8,221 bases of DNA from Pseudomonadota bacterium (lineage in GTDB: Bacteria; Pseudomonadota; Alphaproteobacteria; Sphingomonadales; Sphingomonadaceae): the NCBI GenBank assembly GCA_023386515.1, contig JAEWJQ010000407.1:1-8221 (forward strand), given 5' to 3'. Within the stretch, counting starts at the first letter, position 1; each line of letters begins with the position of its first letter. The translations under genes were made by a program, and so were the position numbers. Below the pieces are notes generated by a model, which made no database searches, was not told the DNA's origin, and was given only the letters and a program-made list of their open reading frames with translations. Positions 1 to 6,922 of the stretch are shown piece after piece.

Positions 1-627
1 GTGCAGCACGGCGGCGCGATAGAGAACCAGCCGGTCGGGCTTCGCCGCGACGGCGGCGGTGCGCACGAACCGCGCATCGTCCTCCTCCATATAGCCGCCG
101 GCCGGCAAGGCGGCGAGTTCGGCGTCGAGGGCGGCGCGATAGGCGGGCAGCCGGTCTGGATCGATCGTCTCAAAGCCGGTGGCACGGTGGCGGAAGAAGC
201 CGGTACCGTCGGGCGAGTCCGACAGATAATGGACCGCGGCGAACTGCATCCGGTCGGCGGCATCGACATGCGGCACCCGCTGTTCGGCGCTCAGCGCCGC
301 GCCGGGCAGAGTCACCAGCGAGAAATTGCCCCGCGCGCGTGCCGGCATCACCGCCCCGGTGTCGAAATGCGCGGCGATCAGCGGCAGGGCGAAGCGGACT
401 AGCCCATCGAGATAGGCGACCGGTGCCGGTGCGAGCAGGCCGGGATAATGGCTGCCGACGCTGTCCGCGGCGGCGAAGGCCGCGCCGGCGGCGGCATCGC
501 GGAGCCGGTCGAGCCATCCGGTGGCGCGGTCGACGACGATGACGGGCTCGCGTTCCTCGCCGACGGCCATCACCGCGATCTGTGGGGTGGCGGTGAAGGG
601 CGTCGAGTGCCGCGGTTCGGCGGGCAT
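1..627 (-). CDS. DUF6445 family protein, partial (C-terminus beyond the window)
   Basis: Reading the minus strand from ATG at 627 gives 209 residues with no stop before the window edge, so the C-terminus is missing. The sequence fits DUF6445, a family often found beside TonB-dependent receptors in sphingomonads, Caulobacter and Xanthomonas. Recognisable landmarks are HVD (residues 120-122), the block around AVHYLSD (131-137), GTGFFRHR (141-148), TGFETI (150-155) and the closing RLVLYRAAVLH (199-209). The His-x-Asp and the later Leu-His suggest a 2-oxoglutarate/iron oxygenase-like fold, but this is inference and no reaction is established. No signal peptide or membrane segment is seen, so it is probably cytoplasmic. 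The start at 627 is chosen over an in-frame ATG at 633 because GGGGAGGG (634-641) abuts the latter and is properly spaced only for 627. It lies 64 nt after the receptor stop and probably belongs to the receptor's transcript. Confidence 0.8.
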   Translation of the reverse strand, partial: MPAEPRHSTPFTATPQIAVMAVGEEREPVIVVDRATGWLDRLRDAAAGAAFAAADSVGSHYPGLLAPAPVAYLDGLVRFALPLIAAHFDTGAVMPARARGNFSLVTLPGAALSAEQRVPHVDAADRMQFAAVHYLSDSPDGTGFFRHRATGFETIDPDRLPAYRAALDAELAALPAGGYMEEDDARFVRTAAVAAKPDRLVLYRAAVLH

Positions 628-630
628 CAG

Positions 631-691
631 CATCCCTCCCCGTGAAAAATGGCCGACATGGCGAGGATCAGACCATGCCGGCCAGGGAGGA
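631..691 (-). promoter_or_regulatory. Shine-Dalgarno of the DUF6445 gene and a complementary CCTCCC after the receptor stop
   Basis: On the minus strand the DUF6445 gene is preceded by GGGGAGGG (641 to 634). Directly after the receptor stop codon lies CCTCCC (690 to 685), an exact complement of GGGAGG within that ribosome binding site. The two segments flank the 12-bp hairpin at 650-684, so pairing would extend the stem across a bulge holding the U-run and would hide the site. Ribosomes finishing the receptor would cover the CCTCCC and could free it. The complementarity is seen directly; the masking role is inferred. Confidence 0.4.
645..684 (-). terminator. Intrinsic-terminator-like hairpin between receptor and DUF6445 gene
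   Basis: On the minus strand TGGCCGGCATGG (684 to 673) can pair with CCATGTCGGCCA (661 to 650) across an 11-nt loop. This gives 12 pairs, one of them G-U, followed at once by five T (649 to 645). It starts 7 nt after the receptor stop codon and ends just before the DUF6445 ribosome binding site. The shape is that of a rho-independent terminator, although the T-run is short. It could reduce transcription into the downstream gene or protect the 3' end of the receptor mRNA. Confidence 0.65.
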
Positions 692-3532
692 TCAATAGGT
701 GGCGCGCAGCGAGAAGCCGAAGCGCCGGTCGTTGAGCGTGTATTGCAGCGGCTGGCTGAGCGTGTTGATATACGTCAGGTTCATCCGGTTGGTCAGGTTC
801 ACCGCATCGACCGACAGCGCCAGATGCGTGCTGAAATTGTAGCTGATCGATGCGTCGAGCGATGCATAGGGCTTCTGGAACTGCACCTGGTTGTTCGCGC
901 CGCTGCCCTGCGTCGTATCGAAATACTTGCCGCGCCAGCTCCACGCCAAACGCGCGGTCACCGGACCCTTTTCGTACAGGCCGACGAGATTGTAGCTGTG
1001 CTTGGACAGTTTCTCGAGCGGCACCGTCGTCGGCACGTTCGACCCGGCCGTCGCGAACGGATTGGTCACGCTGCTGTCGACATAGGTGTAGTTCGCCTGG
1101 ATCCCGAGGCCGCTGAGCAGGCCGGGCAGGAAGTCGAAGAACTGCTGATAAGCCGCTTCGACGCCCTTGACCGTACCCTTGCCGGTGTTGACCGTCGTGC
1201 CGATCGCATAAGTGACGCCGTTGAACGGCAGGAAGGTGGTGCCGCCGGCCAGGAAGCCGTCGACCTTCTTGTAGAAGGCGCCGAACGTCACCGATCCGGT
1301 CGGTGCGAAATACCATTCGGTCGTCAGGTCGAAATTGTCGGATGTGATCGGCCGCAGATACGGATTGCCCGACGACCCGGTCGGATATTGGCCGATCACG
1401 TTGCCGTTCGCGTCACGCTGCGTAAAGCCGATGATGTTCGGCGCATTGAGCGAGACGTTGGTCGCCATCTGGTCGAAGTTCGGTCGGGCGAACGACTTGG
1501 AATAGGCGAAGCGCGACTGCAGCGTATCGGTCAGCCGGGCACGGATGTTGAAGCTGGGCAGCGCCTTCACGTATTCGCGCTGGACGTCGATCGGCGATTG
1601 CGTGCCGTCGCTGTTGAAGATCGTGCCCGCCGAGCCGGTGCGGGTCCGCACCACGCGGACACCGGCATTGCCGTCGACGCGGATGCCGCCGATCGTGCCG
1701 GCATAATCGGCGGTCAGATAGGTCGCCAGCGTCCGCTCGGTCTGATGGTTGAGGTCGCCCGGCGAGAAGCTGCTCTTCGGCGTCGCTCCGAACTTCGCCT
1801 CCGTCTTGACCAGGCTGTCCCACAGGCTGCTGCCCGGTTCGAAGTTCGGATAGAGGATACCGCCTGGCAGGGTGCGGCCGTCGAAGAAATTGGGCGTCGG
1901 CCCCTTCAGCGCCAGTTCGGGGAATTGCGACAGGCGGACGAAGGGCAGGCCATTGGCGGACGAACAGCTCGGGTTCGGCCCCGACGGCAGCAGGCAGAAG
2001 CCGTTCCACGTGCCGCGCAGGTCGATCGTGCTGTCGGCATAGCGCAACCCGCCGCGCAGCTTCTGCAGGAAGCCGCCCTCGACGTCATATTCCAGATCGT
2101 ATTTCAGCGCCAACTGGTCCGCGTCGTTGCGCGTGATCGAATCGGCCATGTAGGTGAAGGCGTAATTGTTCGGGTCCGACAGCAGCGCCGGGTTGCGGAC
2201 GTTCCATACCGGCCGCGACCCGCGCAGGTCGAAGTCGACGATGCTCTGGTTCTTCGCCGTATAGGGCGTCTGGCCGGTCTGGTCGTAGAGCGAGATGACG
2301 AAGCCGTTGCGATCCGCGTCGTAGGACGATTTGAGATATTGCGCGTCGAACACGGCGTGCAGCCGGTCCGTTACGTCCCATTTCGCCGACAGCGTGTAAT
2401 TGCCGGTGGTGTTGGTCAGGTCCTGGTCGAAGCGCGCCGATTCGAACACCTGATTGGCCAGCGAGCCCGACGTCGCATAGCCGGCACTGTCGAAGGTGAA
2501 GTTGGCGCCGTTCAGCGGCGTCGTCGTCGCATTGCCGTTGTTGTTGTAATAATAATATTTGCCCTGCCGGAAGAACTTGTAGCGGGAATAGAGCGCCTGT
2601 GCCGTGACCAGCAGGTTGGGCGCCGCCTGCCACTGCCACGCACCGGCGAGGCCGAGCCGCTTGCGGTCGCCGCCATCGTCGTAGATCTGCTCGCCATAGG
2701 GCACCTGCGCATTGGCGGGCGCGCCGGGGATGGTGATGCCGGCAGGGATCGGGCCGAATGCGCCGATCAGGATCGCGTCCTGGCGATAGGAGCTCTTGGC
2801 GTAGCTGCCGTTGAGCAGGAAGCCCATCTCGCCGATGCCGGTCTCGAAACGGTTGCTGTACAGGCCCGACACCGATCCGCCGAACTTGTCGGCACGGTCG
2901 TAGTAATTGCCCTTGAAGGTCGCGCTGATCAGCTGGCCCGGCTGGTCGAAGGGCAGGCGGGTGCGGATGTTGACGACGCCCGCGACGTCGCCCTCGATCG
3001 TGCTGGCCGGCGGATTCTTGAACACGTCGATGCCGGCGAGCAGTTCGGGCGGCACCGCTTCGAGATCGAGCGTGCGGCCGCCGGAGGCGGAGATGGCGGC
3101 GCGGCCGTCGATGAAGTTGCTGACCTGGGTCAGGCCGCGGACGGTGATCGCGGGGGTGGTGCGATGGTCGAAATCGGTCGCGCCCTCGCCATAGCGGCGC
3201 TGGATCTGCACGCCGGTGATACGCTGCAGCGCCTCCACGGTATTGGCGTCGGGCAGCTTGCCGATGTCCTGCGCATTGACCGAATCGACGATCTGGTTGG
3301 CGTTGCGCTTGATCGCCTGCGCCGAGCGCAGCGACTCGCGCACGCCCGTGACGACGATGTCCTGGTCACTGGGGGTGGTGGCCGCCTGATCGGCGGTTTG
3401 TGCAGCGACCTGCGCCGCGGCGGCGACCGTGCTGCTCGGCGTCGCGCTCTGGGCGTCTGCCGCGGCCGCGAGGCCCAGGCTCATCGCCACGGCCGATGCT
3501 CCACCCAGCAGGCGCAGGTGTCCCGTCTTCAT
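692..3532 (-). CDS. TonB-dependent outer-membrane receptor (Xanthomonas/Caulobacter type)
   Basis: This 946-residue protein is an outer-membrane transporter energised by the TonB-ExbBD complex. Residues 1-27 are a signal peptide (basic MKTGHLR, hydrophobic stretch, Ala-Asp-Ala cleavage site). A TonB-box-like DIVVTG is at 58-63. The plug follows, with IVDSVNAQDIGKLPDANTVE (81-100), ALQRITGVQIQRR (101-113), TVRGL (130-134) and GDVAGVVNIRT (181-191). The rest alternates beta strands and polar loops as expected for a 22-stranded barrel and ends in GFSLRATY with a terminal aromatic residue. Length and plug motifs fit the TIGR01782 subtype. The start is ATG 3532, preceded by GGGGAGGA; an upstream in-frame ATG at 3577 has no such site and lies in an operator-like palindrome. 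The substrate cannot be read from sequence; the neighbouring sugar genes make a sugar or oligosaccharide likely. Confidence 0.93.
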   Translation of the reverse strand: MKTGHLRLLGGASAVAMSLGLAAAADAQSATPSSTVAAAAQVAAQTADQAATTPSDQDIVVTGVRESLRSAQAIKRNANQIVDSVNAQDIGKLPDANTVEALQRITGVQIQRRYGEGATDFDHRTTPAITVRGLTQVSNFIDGRAAISASGGRTLDLEAVPPELLAGIDVFKNPPASTIEGDVAGVVNIRTRLPFDQPGQLISATFKGNYYDRADKFGGSVSGLYSNRFETGIGEMGFLLNGSYAKSSYRQDAILIGAFGPIPAGITIPGAPANAQVPYGEQIYDDGGDRKRLGLAGAWQWQAAPNLLVTAQALYSRYKFFRQGKYYYYNNNGNATTTPLNGANFTFDSAGYATSGSLANQVFESARFDQDLTNTTGNYTLSAKWDVTDRLHAVFDAQYLKSSYDADRNGFVISLYDQTGQTPYTAKNQSIVDFDLRGSRPVWNVRNPALLSDPNNYAFTYMADSITRNDADQLALKYDLEYDVEGGFLQKLRGGLRYADSTIDLRGTWNGFCLLPSGPNPSCSSANGLPFVRLSQFPELALKGPTPNFFDGRTLPGGILYPNFEPGSSLWDSLVKTEAKFGATPKSSFSPGDLNHQTERTLATYLTADYAGTIGGIRVDGNAGVRVVRTRTGSAGTIFNSDGTQSPIDVQREYVKALPSFNIRARLTDTLQSRFAYSKSFARPNFDQMATNVSLNAPNIIGFTQRDANGNVIGQYPTGSSGNPYLRPITSDNFDLTTEWYFAPTGSVTFGAFYKKVDGFLAGGTTFLPFNGVTYAIGTTVNTGKGTVKGVEAAYQQFFDFLPGLLSGLGIQANYTYVDSSVTNPFATAGSNVPTTVPLEKLSKHSYNLVGLYEKGPVTARLAWSWRGKYFDTTQGSGANNQVQFQKPYASLDASISYNFSTHLALSVDAVNLTNRMNLTYINTLSQPLQYTLNDRRFGFSLRATY

Positions 3533-3565
3533 ACATCCTCCCCATAGGCAGCCGCTTACCGGCCG

Positions 3566-3578
3566 TATGTCGGACATA
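3566..3578. promoter_or_regulatory. Operator-like perfect palindrome in front of the receptor gene
   Basis: TATGTC-G-GACATA is a perfect inverted repeat with 6-bp arms and a one-base centre, 34 bp upstream of the receptor start. It overlaps the candidate -10 box, which would suit a repressor. The form T-N-GTC-N-GAC-N-A resembles sites bound by GntR regulators of the FadR subfamily. A site with the same GTC-N-GACATA core lies between the mutarotase and transporter genes. The regulator gene is not in the window. Confidence 0.6.
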
Positions 3579-3603
3579 ATACTGGATGATTTTGGCAGAC
3601 AAA
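3576..3603 (-). promoter_or_regulatory. Candidate promoter of the receptor gene
   Basis: On the minus strand TTTGTC (3603 to 3598) and TATTAT (3581 to 3576) are 16 bp apart, a fair match to a housekeeping -35/-10 pair. Transcription would start about 35-40 bp before the receptor ATG. The -10 box overlaps the palindrome at 3566-3578. A better -35 match, TTGACA (3639 to 3634), has no -10 partner at usual spacing, so the assignment is tentative. Confidence 0.4.
3591..3603. promoter_or_regulatory. Possible second, imperfect operator
   Basis: TTTGGC-A-GACAAA is an inverted repeat with 6-bp arms, one mismatch and a one-base centre, the same architecture as the palindrome centred 25 bp away at 3572. 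Read on the minus strand it is TTTGTC-T-GCCAAA. It may be a weaker site for the same regulator, or chance similarity; it also covers the proposed -35 box. Confidence 0.3.
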
Positions 3604-3648
3604 TGAAATCGTTGTCGGGCGGACCTTGATGCGTGTCAAAGCCGAAGA

Positions 3649-3669
3649 AAGGCCAACCGATGTGGCCTT
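3649..3669. repeat. Inverted repeat with 7-bp arms
   Basis: AAGGCCA and TGGCCTT flank the 7-base spacer ACCGATG, a perfect match over 7 bp. On the minus strand it is followed only by a mixed TTCTTC-like tract, so it is a poor terminator. It lies upstream of the candidate receptor promoter and could be a binding site for a dimeric regulator. Function is unknown. Confidence 0.35.
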
Positions 3670-3703
3670 AATGTCACGCTAACCCAGTTTGGACGGCGGT
3701 TAC

Positions 3704-3738
3704 TGCAATTTTACGTCGTTTTAGTGTAATTTTATTAC
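3704..3738. repeat. AT-rich direct repeat with 21-bp spacing, ending in a palindrome
   Basis: TGCAATTTTA (3704-3713) recurs as TGTAATTTTA (3725-3734), offset by 21 bp or two helical turns. The second copy lies within the perfect palindrome GTAAT-TTT-ATTAC (3726-3738). Such an AT-rich block stands out in GC-rich DNA. It may be a regulator site or an UP-like element, but it is over 120 bp from the proposed receptor promoter. Confidence 0.35.
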
Positions 3739-3803
3739 GAGTAGATTGCTTCTTGCGCTCATGCGCTGATATCGGTGCGAACCTAACGCAAAAGGCCAGC
3801 ACG

Positions 3804-3834
3804 AAAAAACCGGGGCCGCACGGCGACCCCGGTT
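3804..3834 (-). terminator. Rho-independent terminator of the mutarotase-dehydratase operon
   Basis: On the minus strand AACCGGGG (3834 to 3827) pairs perfectly with CCCCGGTT (3815 to 3808), with an 11-nt loop, and runs into six T (3809 to 3804). It begins 22 nt after the dehydratase stop codon. This is a textbook intrinsic terminator, and it separates the dehydratase operon from the receptor gene. Confidence 0.9.
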
Positions 3835-3856
3835 CCTTCGACGGGCCGCAGCCGTC

Positions 3857-5656
3857 TCAGTGATTGTCGCGCGGCAGTCCCATTGTCTGCGCAATACGCT
3901 GATATTTCTCTGCGCCTTCCAGAATGGCACCCGTGTTCATCTGGCCGACGACACTGCGCTGGATCTCCTGCCACGGCGTCTGCGACGCGGGATAGGCATA
4001 GCCGCCCGCCGCCTCGAGCACATGGCGGCGCTCGGCCAGTTCCGCGTCCGGGATCAGCACGTCGACCGTCCCCTTGTTGAGGTCGATGCGCACCCGGTCG
4101 CCGGTACGCAGCAGCGCCAGCCCGCCCATCGCCGCCGCTTCGGGCGAGGCGTTGAGGATCGACGGCGCCCCGCTCGTCCCCGACTGGCGGCCGTCGCCGA
4201 CGCACGGCAGCGCGTGGAAACCCTCGGTGATCAGATAGGCGGGCGGCCGCATGTTCACCACTTCCGCCGCGCCCGGATAGCCGATCGGCCCGGCGCCGCG
4301 CATGAACATCAGCGTCTGCGGCGTGATGCCGAGCGACGGATCGTCGATCCGATGGTGGTAATCCTCCGGCCCGTCGAACACCACCGCCGGCCCCTCGAAA
4401 GCATCGGGGTCGTCGGGGTTGGACAGATAGCGGTCGCGGAACTCGTCGGAGATCACGCTGGTCTTCATGATCGCCGCGTCGAACAGATTGCCCGACAGGA
4501 CGATGAAGCCGGCGCGCTCCTTCAGCGGCCGGTCGAACGGGCGGATCACCGCCTCGTCCTCGATCGTCGCATCGCGGCAATTGTCGCCCATGGTGCGGCC
4601 GTTGACCGTCGGCGCCTGCTCGTGGATCAGCCCCTGGCCCATCAGCTGGTTGACCACCGCGGGCACGCCGCCGGCCCGGTAATAATCCTCGCCGAGATAT
4701 TCGCCCGCCGGCTGCAGGTTGACGAGCAGCGGCACGTCATGCCCCTGCTCCTGCCAGTCGGTCAGCGGCAGGTCGACGCCGACGTGGCGCGCCAGCGCGG
4801 CGAGGTGGATCGGCGCGTTGGTCGACCCGCCGATCGCCGAATTGACGCGGATCGCATTGTGGAAGGCCTCCTTGGTCAGGATGTCGGACGGCTTCAGATC
4901 CTCGGCGACCATCTCGACGATGCGCTTGCCGGTGCGGTACGACACCTCCTGCCGGTCGCGATAGGGCGCGGGGATCGCAGCGGAGCCGGGCAGGCTCATG
5001 CCCAGCGCCTCGGCCAGGCTGATCATCGGCGTCGCCGTGCCCATCGTGTTGCACTAGCCGGGCGACGGCGCCGACGAGGCGACGAGGCGGATGAATTCCT
5101 TGTCGTCGATCTCGCCCGCGGCGAGCATCTGCCGCGCCTTCCAGACGATGGTGCCCGATCCGGTGCGCTCGCCCTTGTGCCAGCCGTTGAGCATCGGCCC
5201 GACCGACAGCGCGATCGCCGGAATGTTGACCGTCGCCGCCGCCATCAGGCAGGCCGGCGTCGTCTTGTCGCAGCCGATGGTCAGCACCACGCCGTCGAGC
5301 GGGTAGCCGTACAGCACCTCGACCAGCCCGAGGTACGACAGGTTGCGGTCGAGCCCGGCGGTCGGCCGCTTGCCCGTCTCCTGGATCGGGTGGACGGGGA
5401 ATTCGATCGCGATGCCGCCCGCCTCGCGGATACCTTCACGCACCCGCTCGGCGAGGACCAGATGATGGCGGTTGCACGGCGAGAGGTCGCTGCCGGTCTG
5501 GGCGATGCCGATGATCGGCTTGCCCGATTGCAGTTCCTCCAGGCTCAGACCGAAGTTGAGATAGCGCTCCAGATAGAGCGCGGTCATGTCGATGTTGGCG
5601 GGATTGTCGAACCATGCGCGGCTGCGCAGTTTGCCCGTCGGGGCTTCGGTCGTCAT
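3857..5656 (-). pseudogene. xylD: Sugar-acid dehydratase (IlvD/Edd family, D-xylonate dehydratase-like) with in-frame amber codon
   Basis: The frame runs 600 codons from ATG 5656 to TGA 3857 and is interrupted only by TAG at codon 201 (5056 to 5054). The family dehydrates aldonic acids to 2-keto-3-deoxy acids with an iron-sulfur cluster and Mg2+; this member resembles Caulobacter XylD, including the LPRDNH end and the roughly 595-residue length. Landmarks are GSDLSPCN (cluster Cys61), [10 protein letters not shown] (Cys129, metal-site Asp130 and Lys131), CNTMGTA (Cys202), [14 protein letters not shown] and GRQSGTSG with the conserved Ser at about 492. The amber falls between SSAPSPG and Cys202. 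Both halves are otherwise intact. Termination would leave 200 residues lacking one cluster ligand and most of the active site. The ATG at 5044 has no ribosome binding site and a restart there would lack all three cysteines. The gene starts 15 bp after the mutarotase stop, with a weak GGAG nine bases away. Arabinonate or another sugar acid is possible as substrate. Confidence 0.85.
5054..5056 (-). other. In-frame TAG codon within the dehydratase
   Basis: The minus strand reads CCC GGC TAG TGC AAC ACG ATG, that is Pro-Gly-stop-Cys-Asn-Thr-Met. In relatives this position is, as I recall, His or Tyr (GHCNTMG or GYCNTMG). A Tyr codon TAC or TAT becomes TAG by one change, whereas His CAC needs two. 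There is no frameshift on either side. Confidence 0.95.
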
Positions 5657-5671
5657 GGGGGAAGGCTCCGG

Positions 5672-6814
5672 TCAGCGCGTCGTCGACACGCGGTAGATCA
5701 TGCGGTGGTGATAGGTCTGGCCGGGGTTGAGCCGCGCCGACCCGAAGGCGGGATGGTTGGGCGTGTCCGGGAACACCTGCGGCTCCAGCGCGAAGGCATC
5801 GCCCATGCGATAGACATGGCCCTGCTTGCCGGCGATCGTCCCGTCCAGGAAGTTGCCGGAATAGAATTGCACGCCCGGTTCGGTGCTCAGCACCTCCAGC
5901 ACGCGGCCCGATGCCGGATCCTCGACCCGCGCGGCGAGCTGCGGTTCGGCGGTGCGCCCCTTGTCGAGCACGAAATTGTGGTCGTAGCCGCGACCGATCG
6001 CGATCTGCGGATCGCGGCCGTCGCGGATGTCCTGGCCGATCACCCGCCCCTTGGTGAAGTCGAACACCGTTCCCGCCACCGGCTTCAGCTCACCGGTCGG
6101 GATCAGCGTCGCGTCGACCGGGGTGAAGCGCGCCGCCGGCACCGTCATGCGCTGCGCATAGATGCCGCCGGCCGACCCCTCGCCCGCCAGGTTGAACAGC
6201 GCGTGGTTAGTCAGGTTGACGATGGTCGGCGCGTCGGTCTTCGCCTGCATGTCGATGGTCAGCGCGCCCTTGTCGTCCAGCGCATAGGTGACGGTGACGT
6301 CGAGCTTGCCGGGATAGCCCTGATCGCCCGCCGGGCTGGTCAGCGCCATCGTCACGCTCGCCTGCGGCCCCTGATTGACCGACACGATCCGCCACACCGC
6401 CTTGTCGAAGCCGGTGGTGCCGCCGTGCAGCGAATTGGTCTTGTCGTTGAGCGGCAACTGATAGGTCTTGCCGTCCAGCGTGAATTTGCCGCCGGCGATG
6501 CGATTGGCATAGCGGCCGACGGTCTGGCCCCAGAAATTGGGCTTGGTGACGTAGCTGGCGGCATCGTCGTGGCCGAGCGCGATGTCGGCGACCGTGCCGT
6601 TACGGTCCGGCGCGCGGAACGACTGCAGCGTCGCGCCCAGCGTCATGATCCGCGCCGTGACGCCGTTGGCGCCGGTCAGCGTCACCGCCTCGATCCGCGT
6701 GCCGTCGGGCAGCGCACCGAATGCTTCGCGCTTGGCGGTCGAGGCCGCGGCCGGCGCGGCAAGGCCGAGCGCCGCGACTACGACCGGCGCGATCATCGTG
6801 GAAGGCTTGGGCAT
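5672..6814 (-). CDS. galM: Aldose 1-epimerase (mutarotase), exported
   Basis: This 380-residue enzyme interconverts alpha and beta anomers of free aldoses. The start at ATG 6814 has a strong GGAGGAG six bases upstream and opens a signal peptide: MPKPSTMIAP, a hydrophobic core to about residue 22, and an Ala-rich cleavage region near AAAS (22-25), so the protein should be periplasmic. Family motifs are GRYANRI (100-106), NSLHGG with catalytic-type His130, LTNHALFNLAG with His204, GYDHNFVL with Asp278, and FALEPQ with the catalytic Glu344. All three expected catalytic residues are present. The usual Tyr in TNHxYFNL is Leu206 here, a small deviation. It is the first gene of an operon with the dehydratase, 15 bp apart, and is transcribed divergently from the sugar permease. 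This suggests it equilibrates the sugar in the periplasm before uptake or oxidation. An in-frame ATG at 6925 is rejected because it lies beyond the palindrome at 6864-6881 and lacks a ribosome binding site. Confidence 0.93.
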   Translation of the reverse strand: MPKPSTMIAPVVVAALGLAAPAAASTAKREAFGALPDGTRIEAVTLTGANGVTARIMTLGATLQSFRAPDRNGTVADIALGHDDAASYVTKPNFWGQTVGRYANRIAGGKFTLDGKTYQLPLNDKTNSLHGGTTGFDKAVWRIVSVNQGPQASVTMALTSPAGDQGYPGKLDVTVTYALDDKGALTIDMQAKTDAPTIVNLTNHALFNLAGEGSAGGIYAQRMTVPAARFTPVDATLIPTGELKPVAGTVFDFTKGRVIGQDIRDGRDPQIAIGRGYDHNFVLDKGRTAEPQLAARVEDPASGRVLEVLSTEPGVQFYSGNFLDGTIAGKQGHVYRMGDAFALEPQVFPDTPNHPAFGSARLNPGQTYHHRMIYRVSTTR

Positions 6815-6863
6815 CGTTCTCCTCCGGGACCGGTCGTTTCCGATTGACCGTATCACGGACGGC

Positions 6864-6881
6864 TTATAGTCAGACATATAA
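6864..6881. promoter_or_regulatory. Operator-like element shared with the receptor control region
   Basis: The plus strand reads TTATAGTC-A-GACATATAA: a GTC-N-GAC core palindrome with AT-rich flanks. Its right side, GTC-N-GACATA, is identical to that of the palindrome at 3566-3578. The outer bases are not perfectly symmetric. A site here could control mutarotase, dehydratase and transporter together. This fits a GntR/FadR-type operator in form only. Confidence 0.5.
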
Positions 6882-6922
6882 GAGCGCAAGCCGTTCTGCC
6901 GGGCGGGGAGCGATCGGTGGGG

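Larger units (their letters stand above)
3533..3856. other. Intergenic control region between receptor and dehydratase operon
   Basis: This 324-bp stretch has no convincing gene; short ORFs crossing it have no ribosome binding site or recognisable protein. It is clearly richer in A+T than the flanking genes, especially 3700-3760. From right to left it holds the dehydratase-operon terminator, a 21-bp-spaced AT-rich repeat, a GC-rich inverted repeat, a candidate promoter for the receptor, two operator-like palindromes and the receptor ribosome binding site. Since the upstream operon ends in a strong terminator, the receptor gene very probably has its own promoter here. Confidence 0.75.

Noticed and set aside
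521..3547. A 1008-residue plus-strand open frame opposite the receptor
   Set aside because: It mirrors the receptor gene in antisense; its Arg/Val/Ala/Gly-rich composition is typical of GC-rich shadow frames, and the opposite strand encodes a clear signal peptide, plug and barrel.
3533..3577. Upstream in-frame start for the receptor at 3577
   Set aside because: The ATG is part of the 3566-3578 palindrome, has no Shine-Dalgarno, and would bury the signal peptide behind 15 extra residues.
3634..3639. TTGACA on the minus strand as the receptor -35 box
   Set aside because: The hexamer is perfect, but no acceptable -10 lies 16-18 bp downstream; the TTTGTC/TATTAT pair closer to the gene is more coherent.
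3857..5044. Independent second gene starting at ATG 5044
   Set aside because: No ribosome binding site precedes it, and the product would lack all three cluster cysteines. It is simply the remainder of the interrupted dehydratase.
5054..5056. TAG as a pyrrolysine codon or programmed readthrough
   Set aside because: No pyrrolysine genes are in the window, the lineage is not one known to use it, and the base after TAG is T with no recognisable readthrough context. It is treated as a nonsense change or sequence error unless shown otherwise.
3860..6847. A 995-residue plus-strand open frame opposite the dehydratase and mutarotase
   Set aside because: It crosses two recognisable genes and their junction, is rich in Arg, His and Asp from codon complementarity, and shows no family motif.
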